A program made the position numbers and the translations under genes. This document shows, piece by piece, positions 1 to 10,446 of a stretch of 12,518 nucleotides of DNA. Under the pieces are notes generated by a model that searched no databases, was not told the origin of the DNA, and saw nothing but the letters and a program-made list of their open reading frames with translations. Source of the stretch: Daldinia sp. FL1419 (Eukaryota; Ascomycota; Sordariomycetes; Xylariales; Hypoxylaceae). The DNA lies in contig MU623734.1 in NCBI GenBank assembly GCA_025201765.1, positions 1-12,518 of the forward strand. Direction: 5' to 3'. Positions within the stretch are counted from its first letter, which is position 1. Each line of letters starts with the position of its first letter.

Positions 1-684
1 TCGTAAAGTTAGTATTTTCGAATTTCTTAAGTTTCCGGTTATATTTCGGCTGACCGGTTGACTAGTTTGACCGGCTGACTTGTGGGGTACGTTAGCTTCA
101 CTTGTTATAACTTCATAAAATTATACTCCTTTTATCCTATTTCTTTTATGCAGGTGGTTGGTTTCAATACGCGGAATGAAAGACACTTGAATGATGCATT
201 AGATACCGAAAGTGCGGCATATGATAGGTGGTCAGTGGTCAGCCCTTCGCGGATATACCGGGGGCTCCCCTACAGCCACTTGCTTCTTTTTCATTTTCCT
301 TTTGCTGTAGTACCGCACAAGATAGCATTTAACCAAAGACAATACCTAGGTACCTATATGATACGACACGAGAGCTTTTTGTTTACGTACCTAGGTAGGT
401 AAGTAGCAAAGGTGAGAGGTAGGTAAAGTAGAATGAATATAAGAGCTCTCCACAATTATCGAGATCAGCGCACAGCTGTTTTGGCAATCTTTGTTATTGA
501 AATCAGCCCCTTCGGGAAGGTCGCAAATCGCCGGTATGTACGCCGGCACCCAGGGTACGAAGTAGATTTGGCATAGAGTTATTCTAAAATGGAAAATTCT
601 TAAATTTTCTCCTCCCTGTCACAGTTTCTTGTCGAGGTAGTTATATTATCTATACCTCTCCATTACGTGGAGCAATTCTCGCTC
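1..684. other. Upstream region of the GH92 gene, no gene seen
   Basis: No convincing coding sequence. Near the left end TGACCGG occurs twice, 17 bases apart (51-57 and 68-74). A cluster of TAGGTA/TACCTA motifs lies at 343-425. A TATAAG string near 438 and a pyrimidine-rich stretch at about 603-625 are the only core-promoter-like signals before the start codon at 685; neither is decisive. The 107-codon open frame at 82-402 has no recognisable protein character. Confidence 0.5.
343..425. repeat. TAGGTA/TACCTA palindrome cluster
   Basis: Overlapping palindromes TACCTAGGTA (343-352) and TAGGTACCTA (347-356) are followed by another TACCTAGGTAGGTA at 388-401 and AGGTAGGTAAAG at 418. The same tetranucleotide family recurs in most non-coding parts of this window and is not seen as a run inside the exons. 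Confidence 0.7.
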
Positions 685-3449
685 ATGATGGCGCGCCAGC
701 AGCCGTCCTTCATGACCCCGCACTTGATTTGCCTTATCTCATTAATATTTCCTCTCGTAGTATCCGGCGTCGATGTGCTCCAATATGTTGATCCTCTAAT
801 TGGCAGCACGGATGGCGGGAACGTATTCGCAGGTGCTACAAGTATGTTTCCCCTCTTCCATGGCGAACGTCTAGGTATTAAGTGTGAGCACCGCAGGACC
901 ATACGCTTTGGCAAAGCCTGTCGCGGACGTAGATGGGCAGAATACCGGGGGCTTCGCAACCGATGGCTCAAACATCACGGGCTTCTCGACGGCTCATGAT
1001 AGCGGCACTGGTGGGAATCCCAGTCTAGGAAACTTTCCCCTATTTCCCCAGATATGTCCAGGGGACGACGTGAATAGCTGCAAATTCCTCATAGGCGAGA
1101 GGGCCACCCAATATGTAAAGGATTCGGTAGTTGCTCGCCCGGGCTACTTCGGAGTAGAACTGGCATCAGGGATCAAAGCCGCAATGACCTCCAGTGACCA
1201 CGCGGCCTTGTACAGGTTCGAATTTCCGACCGGGGACGATCAACACCCTGTAATACTACTTGACCTGACGGATCTGTGGAAAAGTCGCCAGAATGCCTCT
1301 ATCGCCATAGATACCGAAAGTGGGCGGTTGAAAGGAAATGGCACATTTCTCCCTAGTTTCGGACCTGGGTCGTACGTGATGCACTTCTGCGTAGACTTCT
1401 TCGGTGGCAACGTACTGGATAACGGAGTATGGGTCAATAATCGAGCAGGTACAGATCCAAAAGAGCTCTTTGTCACTCGCGGTTTCAATCTATTCTACTT
1501 AGAAGCCGGCGGGTGGGTTAGGTTCAGCAAGCTAGCCAGCAACACCCTCACCGTCAGAATGGGAATAAGCTTCGTAGATGCTGATCAAGCATGTCGGCGA
1601 GCGGCAGAGGAAATCCCCAGCCCTCTTGATGACTTTGACAGACTCGTTTCTAGCACGGAAGATGCGTGGCGGGAAAAGTTAGGCACGATATCTATTGATG
1701 CTGGTGGTGCCAACAAGCAGTTCCAAACTAGTTTCTGGAGTGGTGTATACCGCACTATGATATCTCCCCAAAATTACACCAATGAGAACCCATACTGGAA
1801 TAGCGGAATACCTTATTTCGACTCCTTCTACTGCATCTGGGATTCGTTTCGCGTTCAACATCCGCTCCTTACCATCTTAGACCCGCATGCACAGATTCAG
1901 ATGGTTAACTCGCTACTAGATATATATAAGCACGAGGGCTGGTTACCTGACTGTCACATGTAAGGCCACCTTGCTCGGATTGATACTTCATAAGCAGAAC
2001 TAACTAGGTGTCTTACTCTTCCAGGTCACTCAGCAATGGCTGGACCCAGGTAAGACAGTCCTGGTTTATTTGAAGATTTCTCCCCAATCGAGATCTCTAA
2101 TTATCTCTTCTACGCTTCTCTACGTGAGGAATGCTAAATATATCATATAGGGTGGCTCGAACGCAGATGTCGTACTTGTAGATGCTTATGTTAAAAACCT
2201 CACAGGCATTAATTGGGAGGTCGCGCTCGAGGCTATTATCCAAGACGCCGAGGTCGAACCATTGGAATGGGCGTATCATGGACGGGGAGGGTTACAGAGT
2301 TGGAAGGATCTTCAATATATTCCATACCTAGATTTCGATCCGGTAGGCTTCGGTACTAACTCGCGCAGTATATCGAGGACCCTCGAGTACGCGTATAATG
2401 ACTATTGCCTTGCTACGCTAGCGCAAGGTCTCGGGAAAGACGATTTGTACGATAAATACGTCTCACGGAGTGCCAACTGGCAATTTCTATGGAAGGCGGA
2501 CCAACGCTCGGTTATTGATGGGAATGATACTGGATTTGTGGGCTTTATGGAACCAAAATACCAGAACGGCACTTGGGGATATCAAGACCCAATTGCGTGT
2601 TCGGCACTCGCAAGTTTCTGCTCGCTCACTACCAATCCTAGTGAAACCTTTGAGGCCAGGTTAGTTTCCCAACTCAACCATCTTATAAAATAAATCGAAA
2701 GCTCCTAGAAATTCTTACGATAGCCCACTCCCCTTTTATACACCCTTAGTCGCACTACTAGATGTTGTATTTACTAACTCACGATTCGCCAGTATCTGGC
2801 AGTACCAATTGTAAGTAATTAGTTTGTTCCGAGTTAAGCATCACGCGTAACTCATAGCCGAATTAGTCTTGTCCCGCAGTCCATGTCCGTCTTGATCGGG
2901 CTGATGGGAACAGAAGAGCCATTTATACAGCGCCTCGATTTCTTTCACACGTCGGGACTAGCCGACATCTCAAATGAACCCGTCTTCTCAACGGTATATC
3001 TATACCATTATGCTGGCCGTCCTGGGTTATCCACGAAGCGCTTGCACACGTACATCCCATCGGCATTTAACACGTCTCACGGAGGCTTACCAGGGAACGA
3101 CGATTCGGGCTCCATGGGTGCATTTGTTGTATTCGGAATGATAGGCCTCTTTCCAGTAGCTGGACAAGATGTGTACCTCATTTCAGCGCCCTTTTTTCGG
3201 GAGGTTAACATAACGAGCCCTCTAACGGGCAAGACAGCGAGAATCCAAACTACTGGATTCGATGCCGGATACGAAAACATTTATATACAAAACGTAACAG
3301 TAAATGGCCGGCCATGGACAAAGTCTTGGATCAGCCATTCCCTCTTTAACGAGGGGTGGACGATAGTATTGGCGCTTGGAAGTCAAGAATCGGAATGGGG
3401 AACTAGTTTGGAAGATCGGCCGCCAAGTTGGGGTGAGACGATGGTGTAA
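685..3449 (+). CDS. Secreted GH92 alpha-mannosidase, six exons, 784 aa
   Basis: Exons: 685-841, 897-1959, 2025-2049, 2151-2659, 2793-2810 and 2867-3449, totalling 2355 bases. Introns are 55, 65, 101, 133 and 56 bases, with ACTAAC branch sites before the second and fourth acceptors. The family removes terminal alpha-mannose (often alpha-1,2) from N-glycans or mannans with a calcium-dependent inverting mechanism. Residues 1-28 form a signal peptide (hydrophobic core about 14-27), so the enzyme is secreted or acts in the secretory route. The mature start VDVLQYVDPLIGS, then GNVFAGATRPYALAKPVADVDG across intron 1, HMSLSNGWTQGGSNADVV across introns 2 and 3, and FEASIWQYQFLVP across introns 4 and 5 are family hallmarks. 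By alignment from memory, E583 is the likely catalytic acid and the aspartates of GLPGNDDSG (D669, D670) the base region, so it looks active. Length is normal for the family. The start uses the first of two adjacent ATGs (685, 688). The exact mannose linkage cannot be read from sequence. Confidence 0.93.
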
Positions 3450-3477
3450 TGGTATATTGAGTGAGATAGGTGTCTAA

Positions 3478-3675
3478 GTGCCTAGAGAGATATTGACTGC
3501 TCTGAGGACAGGACCAGGTAATCTTTCAACACGACGTAGAAGGGTTATCATATCTGTACTATTGATACTTTGGGTGGGTAGTTTATACTTTATAAACCAA
3601 TCTAACTGCCAACTTACTCGTCCGAATGCCGATATGAAAGCAGATGCGTGCGTGAGCGAGAACCTATCAAGCTAA
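3478..3675 (+). pseudogene. Arg-rich transmembrane peptide: alternative GH92 C-terminus or gene remnant
   Basis: An open stretch of about 65 codons begins at a GTG directly after an in-frame TAA and has no ATG near its start. It encodes RTGPGNLSTRRRRVIISVLL followed by ILWVGSLYFI: a basic cluster then a hydrophobic span of about 17 residues, as in the signal anchor of type II Golgi proteins. It begins only 28 bases after the GH92 stop. A possible intron from GTGAGA at 3433 to AG at 3477-3478 (46 bases) would join it in frame to the GH92 protein after ...EDRPPSW, replacing GETMV with a membrane tail. Against that, four arginines before the span fit poorly with a lumenal side. The other reading is the broken 5' end of a glycosyltransferase-like gene whose remainder is gone. 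I do not recognise a family. Confidence 0.3.
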
Positions 3676-3687
3676 AATAATGAAAAT

Positions 3688-3695
3688 ATATGACC
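3688..3695. repeat. Left target-site duplication of the hAT MITE
   Basis: ATATGACC, identical to 4365-4372 on the other side of the element. Removing the element and one copy restores ATATATGACCAAGGATATC as the pre-insertion site. Confidence 0.9.
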
Positions 3696-4364
3696 CAGGG
3701 TCGCGATCCATTCCACGCTAATCCACCAGTGGGCTACACACTCTAATCCATTCCACTCCATTCCACTAGACTTGGTCCGTGCACTTAATCCACCAACACA
3801 CTTGAAGCTTTTAAAATGGTGGATTTGGTGGAGAGATGGATTAGGAGTGGAGTCGTGCCTCAAGAAATTTTGAAGCAAAGCCACTATGTTAGTGTTTACT
3901 AGTAATTTTGGTGGCCATACTAACAGTGTGGCTTTGATCGTTAGCCTTGTTTTAAAGTTTGGATCAATTACGAATTCCTATATAAACGCGTACTTAAATT
4001 CTTGTACCTTAAAATTCCTTACAGAACGCGTCAATAATATTCGAATATTTATAATTGTTAAAAATAGCTTTGAATATCCTCGCGATTCAGCTTATATGTA
4101 TTACGGTTTTAGCTACGGGCTGGAGTTAAAAGGATGAGTGACGAGGAGCTACAAAGTGCCCGAACAACAAGGTGGCTAAACACCATAAATTCCAAAAATC
4201 CAATAAAAATAGTTAGTATAAATAGTTTCAATATTATATAATCCATTAATCCATTAACCCACATTTTAACCCACTAACCCACTTACATCTTGAATTCTGG
4301 TGAGTGTAATACACCCATTACACCAAGGCATTTTGGTGGAGAGATGGAATGGATCGCGACCCTG
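3696..4364. mobile_element. Non-autonomous hAT-type transposon (MITE), 669 bp
   Basis: The left end CAGGGTCGCGATCCATTCCA (3696-3715) is perfectly repeated in inverted orientation at 4345-4364. The 8 bases ATATGACC lie immediately outside both ends (3688-3695 and 4365-4372), an exact target-site duplication. An 8-base duplication together with CAGGG termini is characteristic of the hAT superfamily. The inside has subterminal repeats: several TCCATTCCA and TCCACCA motifs, an AATCCACCA/TGGTGGATT inverted pair (3787-3795 and 3817-3825), and a 17-base direct repeat starting TTTGGTGGAGAG at 3824 and 4332. No transposase frame exists; the longest inner frame (83 codons) resembles nothing known. It must be moved by a transposase encoded elsewhere. 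Perfect ends suggest a fairly recent insertion. Confidence 0.9.
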
Positions 4365-4372
4365 ATATGACC
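4365..4372. repeat. Right target-site duplication of the hAT MITE
   Basis: ATATGACC directly after the right terminal repeat, matching 3688-3695 base for base. Confidence 0.9.
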
Positions 4373-4663
4373 AAGGATATCGAGGTGATCTTGAATAGCA
4401 GTTAAGAACCCATATTGTAGGTAGATGTAAAGAACGAGGTTTTTGGTATGAATTCATTCACAACCTTAAGGGCTCAAAAATATCCCATGTTTAGTAGATG
4501 TACAACTAATCATGGATAGATGGGAAACATAGGAACTCAGGGACTACATCCAGAGTCAACAATGCATATTATGAATCGCTGGCTGGCATAGACCAAATCC
4601 ATATCGTACCGTCTTGAGTCAGGGGCTCTTACTGTATTCAATGGAGCGGTGATTTCCCGAAGG

Positions 4664-4687
4664 CTACCTAGCTAGGTAGGTAGGTAT
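4664..4687. repeat. 16-bp perfect palindrome extended by (TAGG)n
   Basis: CTACCTAGCTAGGTAG (4664-4679) reads the same on both strands and runs into further GTAGGTAGGTA units. Confidence 0.8.
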
Positions 4688-5068
4688 TAAACTGCTGTAT
4701 ACGTAATTATATTTATTGAATACTGCTATAGCGTTAATTTTATACCTAGCTGATAGATACCTCACGTGCCGCACGTACATATAGATACCTACATTTCACC
4801 AATAATACAAACTTTTCCAATGCTTTACAATATGTACCAATGTTACAAACAGATAAGGAATCCATTGCAAACCTATCTTACTGTGGCCTTTCGGTTGGAT
4901 ACATGGCATGTCAGGTAGGCACCCTATGGGCCCTACAGGCCATGTGGAGTGAGATTCTGTTGTTTTTGCGTATTTGATCTTTATGATACCTAACTGAGAA
5001 TTTTTGCTCAAAGAATGAATCTCATGTATTGAGCAAACGTACAAGTAGATATATGCATTGCTACTATG

Positions 5069-5103
5069 TAGGTACCTACCTACCTACCTACCTACCTACC
5101 TAC
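5069..5103. repeat. (CCTA)n microsatellite
   Basis: TAGGT is followed by an uninterrupted ACCT tetramer tract from 5074 to 5103, seven and a half units. A shorter related tract, CCTACCTAGCTACCTA, lies at 5256-5271. Confidence 0.9.
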
Positions 5104-5656
5104 ACCTAAGATGTAGGTAGAAGGTACCCATACCCAAAGTTTCCATTCATTTAATGTTGGAAGGCACTTGACAACCCTGGTGTCTTTAGGCACACAAATT
5201 TATGTATATGTACATCCTACACAAGGTACCTAGAATATCAATCCAATAGCAACTTCCTACCTAGCTACCTAACTCATATAGACTGAAACAACTGCGTTGG
5301 GTACCTATATGAGGTGATATATGTACCTGTCTGGGGACGTCAGGGCAACAAGGCAACAGCAACGGGTATGGCATTATGTATTGAAGGAAGGGCAAAAAAG
5401 CACCTGCTTGTATCGAAGCGACCGTTCTAATAAAATAACACAATACACCACAACGTTTGGTCCAGTACGCCACACATCGTTGCGTTGCCTTTCCTCTTCA
5501 ATTTTCAACCTCAACAATCATCGGATCGGTTTTTTCTTTCCGCATTAAGACGTAGTAAAACAAGTTTTGTTGGTAAAGGTTGAGAAATTAGGCCTCAATT
5601 ACACACAAATCTGGTATCTTAGAAACCGAGCCTTGGACGCTGCCGACCTATCCATC

Positions 5657-8600
5657 ATGGACGATTTTAATAGCCCGGATGGCGTCGATAACCAGGTGCG
5701 CTATCGCATAGGCATTGCTTGGAAGTTTGCACGTCGCGCTGACGATACTTCCAGGAGTTAAACATTATCAAACGTCACATCAATTTCGAACCTGATCGAT
5801 TGCCTCCCATCCCCGGGCAAGAATGGCGGAGCTACCCTGAGATACCTACAAGTCAGGACCTCAATCCCGACTGGGATAACGAAGACCAGCTAAAAAAGAT
5901 ACGATACCTTCTACCTAATACATGGAGAGAGCCATGGAAGGAGAAGAACCGTTACCTCGAGACCCATTACCGTCTCCAGAGGGAGGAAGGAATCACCATG
6001 CTTCGTCACTCCATCAAAAAATTTAAAGACGATCCTGCCATGATTGACGATGGCGAGACGTGTATCTATACAAAAGTAAGTCGAGTCCGATGCGCACCTA
6101 TTGGCGTCGCCGAGAAACCTTGCGTGAGCTAACCGGATGTTCGTCTAAAGGTGTTCGTCAGAGGTTATCTAATGACCCGTCTTGGCCCCATGTGTCAAGT
6201 TCAGTTCTCGACTAAGAGAGCTGGCAGGAAGATTCGCTGGGGTCAGACCCGACGACTGACCGTAGGGACTTTAGTAGCCCTATCGACCGCTGAGGATCGT
6301 TTCAGGACAATTTGCATGCCTGCTATTATTTCGGAACACCGTATTCGGGACGGCCTTGACCAAAACCCACCCACTATCTACTTTCAATGGGCCAATATGA
6401 GCGATGCTGTTATGGACCCCAACCAGGAACTTATCATGATAGAGACGCGTTTAGGATATTTCGAAGCTATTCGTCATAGTATGGTTGGCCTACAGCACGT
6501 CGCGACCACTCAAACCCCGCTCGACAAGTACTTGGTCCAGGGGGATAAGAGTGATCTCTGTGCGAAGTACGTTGAAAGAAACCCTCATCGGGATGTCAGG
6601 TCGCTAGTACACCATATTCCGGATTCTTCGTCGATGACAGAGGGTGAGAAGGATGCTAAGATAGCCGAAGTATGGGAGTCGCTTCAGAACTATCGTGTGA
6701 TAGATGGTTTCGACGGCCAAATTTCCCGGTATACCAATCTGGACAATTCCCAGCTTAACGCTGTACACCGTATCCTTACCAAGGAGTTGGCCATAGTCCA
6801 GGGACCTCCCGGGACTGGTAAGACATTTACTTCAGTACAGGCTTTACGGATCCTCCTGGAAAGTCAAGAGAAAGGTAGCAACGCAATCGTTGTCGCGGCC
6901 CAGACGAATCACGCCGTGGATCAGATTTTGATCCAGCTAATTAGTGCCGGCTTCAAGGTCGTCCGATTTGGCGGACGTACTCAGAACGATGATATAAAAC
7001 GCCACACGATGTATGACCTTAGGCGACACACGAGGGCTTTATTGAGTCAGCAAGCGGATAGGGACTTCAGAACATTCGAATCAGCGCGGAGGAAGAACAT
7101 TGCAGAGTTAGAAAAGATAGTTGAGATCGTCTTCCCTGATAGTTTAATTGATCCCGAGATTTTGAGATCTGCAGGTATTATATCAGCGAGTCAGCTAGAG
7201 TCTCTTCGAGCCGAACAAGAATGGGCTGATACGCCATTATCAGAGGACCAACCTTCGGGCTTGTTGGTAGAGTGGTTGGGCAGCCAGCTCGTCCAGGCGA
7301 GACAGCAGGACGAGAAAGACCCCGAATTTGACTCATTCGAAGATCATGATAGTCTTGACTCGGACATGGAGGATAACGATACAGACCTCGATAACTGCAT
7401 CGATGATGAGGACGAACTTTCCAGTCGTATCGACGGCAAGTTTTTGCCAATTCAGCACCTATGGACTGGTTCGAACGCCCAGCATTATACGGAAGATGAC
7501 CTAGTAGTTTCTAGAGAGCTTCGGAGACCGAATTTATGGGATATAGAGATGAAATACCGCGGTGCCGTCTATCAGTTCTGGCAGAAGAGGTTGCTGATGT
7601 GGTACTGCCAAAAGTTTCGCGATACACTTGCCGACAATGCTCGTATAGCAAAGAATCTCAAGATTAACCGCTGGTACAAAGATACACAATGCATCAAAGC
7701 GCAGCGAGTTGAGATCATCGGCTGTACTACTACGGGCCTATGCAAGTATCGTGGTTTGCTAGCTGCCCTGCGGCCGCGTACCATGCTTATCGAAGAGGCA
7801 GCGGAGACGAGGGAAGCGAATATACTTTCGGCACTATACGGATCGCTTGAGCAGCTCATTCTAGTAGGAGACCATCAACAACTGGCTCCGCACTGCGATA
7901 CACCGGGACTTGGGGACGAGCCCTATTGCATGCGAGTATCAATGTTTGAACGGCTCGTGAGTCTAAATATGCCTTTCACTGTCCTAAATATGCAAAGAAG
8001 AATGATTCCGAGCCTGCGTGAGATATTGAATCCGTTTTACCCGGGCCTACAGGATCATCCCGTGGTCACTCAGAGCCAGGCTAGGCCTCCCATTCCTGGA
8101 ATGGCGATCCCTTCTTTCTTTTTTCACCATACTTGGACCGAGGGCCAAGACGAGAACCAAAGCAGGTTCAATATCCTCGAGGCCGAAATGATAATTCACT
8201 TCATAGACTATCTTCTTATGAATGGTATACCGGCGAGCCAGATCACAGTCTTGACTTTTTACCGAGGCCAAAGGAAGAAAATTATCGCTCAGTTCAAGAG
8301 CCAGATGAAACAGTGGGCGCCTTTCACAAATGTCTTCACCGTGGACTCATATCAAGGAGAGGAGAACGATATCGTTATTCTCTCGTTAGTGAGAAGTAAG
8401 GGTCATACTGGCCCTCACCAGGCGGGTTTCCTCCAAGATGAGAATCGTGGTGTTGTCTCTATCAGTCGAGCTCGTCGTGGCTTTTACGTCTTTGGCAACA
8501 TGATTAATCTAGCATGTGCCAGCGAAATATCATGGAATATGTGGGGGAAAGTACAAAAGGTCTTTGAAAAGCAAGGTCGTTTTGGAGGGAACAGCCGTCT

Positions 8601-9793
8601 CCCAATCACATGCCAGCGGCATAGGAGGACCACTTGGATGACACACCCTGAGGACTGGATCAATTGCCATGGCGGGTGTGATTTAGAATGTATAGAGGAG
8701 CTTAGCTGTGGCCATGCGTGTGGGCGTCGATGTCATTGGTATATCTCCACATCTTTATTACCCCTTTCCCCTACAATCCGGTTGTAGCAAAAGCTAACTT
8801 CATCGTGCTAGGGTAACCCATGATAAGCTGATCTGTCGACAACCGTGCGAGCGCATCCTCTTGTGTGGCCATAGGTGCCAACGGGTCTGCGGTGATGACT
8901 GTCTATGTACTTGCGCTGACTTTACTAGCGCGTATCCCCGTGAGGAGTTCTTACTCGGAAATGCCGACGTGGAGTCTAGTATAGACTATGATAGATCCCG
9001 GATCGCGCCATTTATAAGTCAGGACCAACGCCGTATGAATGCAGAGTCGAGCGGTCGAAGCAACCTTAAAGGTCTCAGTAGAAGTGATCGGTACTCTCGC
9101 GGTTTTAGACCTGGACTCGGATATAATGGCGTAAGTATGAGAGCTCATAATGCAGGGAATAGTGACCGCCTTGGACGTGGGTGGTCGAAATTTGATCCTC
9201 AGATTGACGATGAAAAGACGTCCAAAGAAGTTGCAGGGAACTCAGGTCTACCTGGCAGAACCGCAATTCAGGATACTTTCAGACCAGTTACCCTGGATGA
9301 TCACGGTATGCGCAGTGTTGGCAAAGGTGTCATCGCCAGGACTTCTCTGTCACCTAATAACAAGGACGAGTTTCATACCTTCTCGGATGGTACTAAGATG
9401 GCCATTACCAACACACACCTATTGGATCTCAGTCATGACGATAATAATACGAATGACCTTATAGACGTTTCCGACGTATCAGTCGAACATATCTCAGACA
9501 TAATTCGGCCTCCCGGTACATTACGGCTGCAAAATATTAGCATAACAACGCCAAGACTACATGCAGGAGAGGCTGCCTCTGGTTTTCATCTGGAATCTCG
9601 AGGAAGTTTGCGGCCGTCCGATTCCGCGGCCGTACCTGCAGGATATCGGGCCGCCAGGCCAGAATGGGAGTTAACCACCTATACTGAAGCGGCCTTTGTG
9701 GATTATGGGCACGAAAAAGGTGCCGACGGAGACGCTGGGGTGGGATTAGGAGGCGATATTGGTGAAGAGGAAGATGACTTGATTACCTTTTAA
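5657..9793 (+). CDS. SF1 helicase with NF-X1-type zinc fingers (Hrr1/SAD-3/ZNFX1 family), 1309 aa
   Basis: Exons: 5657-5695, 5755-6075, 6151-8738 and 8812-9793 (3930 bases); introns of 59, 75 and 73 bases, with CTGAC, GCTAAC and GCTAAC branch sites. Helicase motifs in order: Q-like LDNSQLNAV, Walker A GPPGTGKT (338-345), Ia AAQTNHAVDQ, motif II LIEEAAE (668-672), III GDHQQLAP (from 693), V VDSYQGEEND (from 851), VI SISRARRG (about 890-897). An acidic insert lies at about 510-545. A Cys/His-rich NF-X1-type array spans about 941-1017 and continues cleanly across intron 3 as RCHWVTHDKLICRQPCER. Family members act in small-RNA silencing: fission yeast Hrr1 partners an RNA-dependent RNA polymerase, and Neurospora SAD-3 serves meiotic silencing. 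Fungi carry several paralogues, so orthology is unproven. Exon 2 has no early in-frame ATG, hence the tiny first exon; its donor GTGCGC is weak, making the N-terminus the least sure part. The last 290 residues are unrecognised. Confidence 0.88.
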
Positions 9794-10178
9794 TTTTTCG
9801 TCGGGCCCTATGTGGCCGTCAACGCGAGGGAATCGAGACCCTAAAGATATCTATCTACGTGATGTCGATACGGCCTAGGAAACCATGTGGGCTTGCTAAT
9901 TTTCAAATGCGACTGCTAGATGCTAGCTTTGAGCATCGGCGGGGTTTAAGTACCTAGTTACCAAGATAGCCAGTCTATAGCTTCGAATTTGAACGTATAT
10001 CTGCTCAGGGCTACTTACTATAACCTAAATACATCCTTGCCCAATGGAGAACGGCGGTACGATGAATGATGAGAAGAATTGAGCTGATGAGTCAAACCCA
10101 ACTTATTACAGAGCGAGATACAACTAAGATAGCTTATATCGCAGCGTAATGAATGCATTGGATAAAGTCCAAGAACAT

Positions 10179-10195
10179 CCCCCCCCTTTTTTTTT
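10179..10195. repeat. C8T9 homopolymer tract
   Basis: Eight C (10179-10186) followed by nine T (10187-10195), between two convergent genes. Such tracts are prone to length variation and sequencing error. Confidence 0.85.
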
Positions 10196-10446
10196 CCTTT
10201 GCTCAGGATTGATAATATTACTTGGCGGCTCGTGAGCACCCTTGGCTAATTAATCGCTCGACTCTGAGTAGATGCGATATTTATGTGCTCTTACTTAATG
10301 AAAGAGAGGATAAGGGATAGCCGAACCTTTGTCTGGTTCTGACAATACGTATAGCTAGATACTAGCTGCTAGACATAGTCACCCGTTACCATACCATGTA
10401 CCATATTAGAAGCAGTATCTAGTCGCAGGAAATATTTGACTGCTGT

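Larger units (their letters stand above)
4373..5656. other. Gene-free intergenic DNA with microsatellites
   Basis: About 1.3 kb between the transposon and the helicase start codon. Open frames here are short, lack family features and are probably chance. It holds the palindrome and tetramer tracts at 4664-4687, 5069-5103 and 5256-5272, and a CACGTG box at 4763-4768. The last few hundred bases must contain the helicase promoter, but no TATA box or other distinctive element stands out. Confidence 0.5.

Noticed and set aside
82..402. 107-codon open frame upstream of the GH92 gene
   Set aside because: Starts at GTG, has no recognisable domain, and ends inside the TAGGTA repeat cluster; best explained as chance.
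1215..1226. GTTCGAATT string resembling a tRNA B box
   Set aside because: It lies inside the GH92 coding exon and no cloverleaf partner sequences surround it; the similar GGTTCGAAC near 7470 is inside the helicase exon.
2880..2882. Acceptor CAG at 2877-2879 as the start of the last GH92 exon
   Set aside because: It breaks the phase set by the 18-base exon. The AG at 2865-2866 restores the frame and the conserved FLVPQSM segment.
3886..4137. 83-codon open frame inside the MITE
   Set aside because: No transposase or other family features, and the element is too short to be autonomous.
4796..5044. 82-codon minus-strand frame in the intergenic DNA
   Set aside because: No family features, no plausible gene structure, and it lies among microsatellites.
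5069..5103. Tetramer tract considered as a telomere-like or CRISPR-like repeat
   Set aside because: The unit CCTA is not the fungal telomere repeat TTAGGG, and there are no spacers; it is a simple microsatellite.
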